A stretch of DNA of 64,000 bases from Streptomyces pseudovenezuelae (lineage in GTDB: Bacteria; Actinomycetota; Actinomycetes; Streptomycetales; Streptomycetaceae), in the NCBI RefSeq assembly GCF_001513955.1, contig NZ_KQ948154.1:331672-395671 (forward strand). The letters run 5' to 3'. The notes below the pieces were generated by a model that was not told the origin of the DNA, did not search any database, and worked only from the letters and a program-made list of their open reading frames with translations. Position 1 is the first letter of the stretch. Each line of letters begins with the position of its first letter. A program made the position numbers and the translations under genes. Positions 63,364-64,000 of this stretch are shown here, piece after piece.

Positions 63364-64000
63364 ATGCCCGCCACGCACCAACCGTCAGCACCCCTGACGT
63401 CCAGCACCGACGCATCCACCCAGCGCCCCGTCGATCCCGGCCCACCGCCCCAGGAGCGACCCTCCACCCCAGCGGTCCCGGCTCCGGCCATCGGGCGCAT
63501 ACCCGTCCTCGACGTCCGCCCGGTCGTCCAGTGCGGACGCCGGCCCGCCAAGGCGGTCACCGGTGAGACGTTCGAGATCTCGGCCACCGTGTTCCGTGAG
63601 GGTCATGACGCGGTCGCCGCCAATGTCGTACTGAAGGATCCGGAAGGCCGCGCCGGACCCTGGACACCCCTGCGCGAGCTGGCCCCCGGCACCGACCGCT
63701 GGGGCGCCACCGTCACCGCCGGACCGCCAGGCCTGTGGACCTACACCGTCGAGGCCTGGAGCGACCCCGTCAGCACCTGGCGGCACCACGCCCAGATCAA
63801 GATCCCGGCCGGCATGGACACCGAGATGGTCCTGGAGGAGGGCGCCCGGCTCCACGAACGGGCCGCGGCCGGAGTGCCCGACGACGGGCGCAACGGCGTG
63901 ATCCTCGCGGCGGTCCGCGCCCTCCGGGACGAGACCCGGCCGGCCGCCGCCCGCCTCGCCGCCGCGCTGACGCCGGAGGTGGACGCCGTGCTCGCGCGGT
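63364..64000 (+). CDS. glgE: alpha-1,4-glucan:maltose-1-phosphate maltosyltransferase, N-terminal part (3' truncated by window edge)
   Basis: About 212 codons before the edge. After a ~45-residue Pro/Ser-rich, disordered head comes the GlgE N-terminal domain (GRIPVLDVRPVVQCGRRPAK, then ETFEISATVFREGHDAV). Builds linear glucan from maltose-1-phosphate. ATG 63364 has GGAG 6 nt upstream. The catalytic GH13 barrel is beyond the window. With GlgP and GlgX it makes up part of the GlgE route. Confidence 0.9.
   Translation, partial: MPATHQPSAPLTSSTDASTQRPVDPGPPPQERPSTPAVPAPAIGRIPVLDVRPVVQCGRRPAKAVTGETFEISATVFREGHDAVAANVVLKDPEGRAGPWTPLRELAPGTDRWGATVTAGPPGLWTYTVEAWSDPVSTWRHHAQIKIPAGMDTEMVLEEGARLHERAAAGVPDDGRNGVILAAVRALRDETRPAAARLAAALTPEVDAVLAR

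Overview
The window is high-GC actinobacterial DNA with a Streptomyces gene complement: GC-rich third codon positions, frequent GTG/TTG starts, ATGA/GTGA stop-start overlaps, rare TTA codons, the GlgE-type glycogen genes and a CabB-like EF-hand protein. The flanks (3' end of sdaA at 1-1118, and roughly 30.7-64 kb) look like conserved chromosomal core. The stretch of about 1.2-30.4 kb between them looks like accessory, catabolic and secondary-metabolic cargo.

1.2-16.1 kb: a compact biosynthetic cluster with an AvrD-family protein (syringolide-synthase type) at its heart. A FabF-like ketosynthase, a KAS III, an ACP and a hotdog thioesterase would supply and release a beta-ketoacyl chain. AvrD would condense that chain with a small, possibly phosphorylated, partner, and a histidine-phosphatase-family enzyme sits in the same operon. 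An ABM-family monooxygenase, a PHBH-type flavoprotein hydroxylase, two aldo/keto reductases, an AhpD/CMD-fold protein and an atypical KAS III-like enzyme would tailor the product. Two MmyB-like XRE regulators and one LuxR-type regulator are present, and a 14-TM-type MFS pump may export the product. The KS gene, one XRE gene and a short leader ORF in front of the LuxR gene each carry a TTA codon, which suggests bldA control. From 5.6 to 13.6 kb all genes lie on the plus strand and many overlap; a 23-bp-stem terminator closes this operon.

16.3-30.4 kb: aromatic/phenylacetate catabolism. An Lrp/AsnC regulator is followed by a pat-paaN operon, in which the PaaN-like protein seems to have lost its catalytic Cys. 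Next come a lipoprotein gene, then paaI-paaK-paaR on the minus strand, a thiolase/enoyl-CoA hydratase/hydroxyacyl-CoA dehydrogenase set, and the phenylacetyl-CoA epoxidase operon paaABCDE. Two PaaR-type palindromes lie in front of paaI and paaA. A separate 15-nt element with a fixed-spacing second half occurs in front of the Lrp gene and in front of pat.

30.7-46.8 kb: a GH25 lysozyme, an ABC-ATPase remnant, an EF-hand protein, a GNAT, a YVTN beta-propeller/polysaccharide-deacetylase lipoprotein pair, an anti-sigma-type ATPase, an enoyl-CoA hydratase, two tandem L,D-transpeptidases, GlgX, a Tat-exported sulfatase, and a two-component system linked to an ABC-2 exporter.

47-64 kb: two heterodimeric ABC exporters, each with one degenerate ATP site; two tandem M4 metalloproteases; a DUF1990 protein; GlgP; a subtilase; and the 5' part of glgE. 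GlgX, GlgP and GlgE point to alpha-glucan/trehalose metabolism. I saw no rRNA, tRNA, CRISPR array, transposase or integrase.
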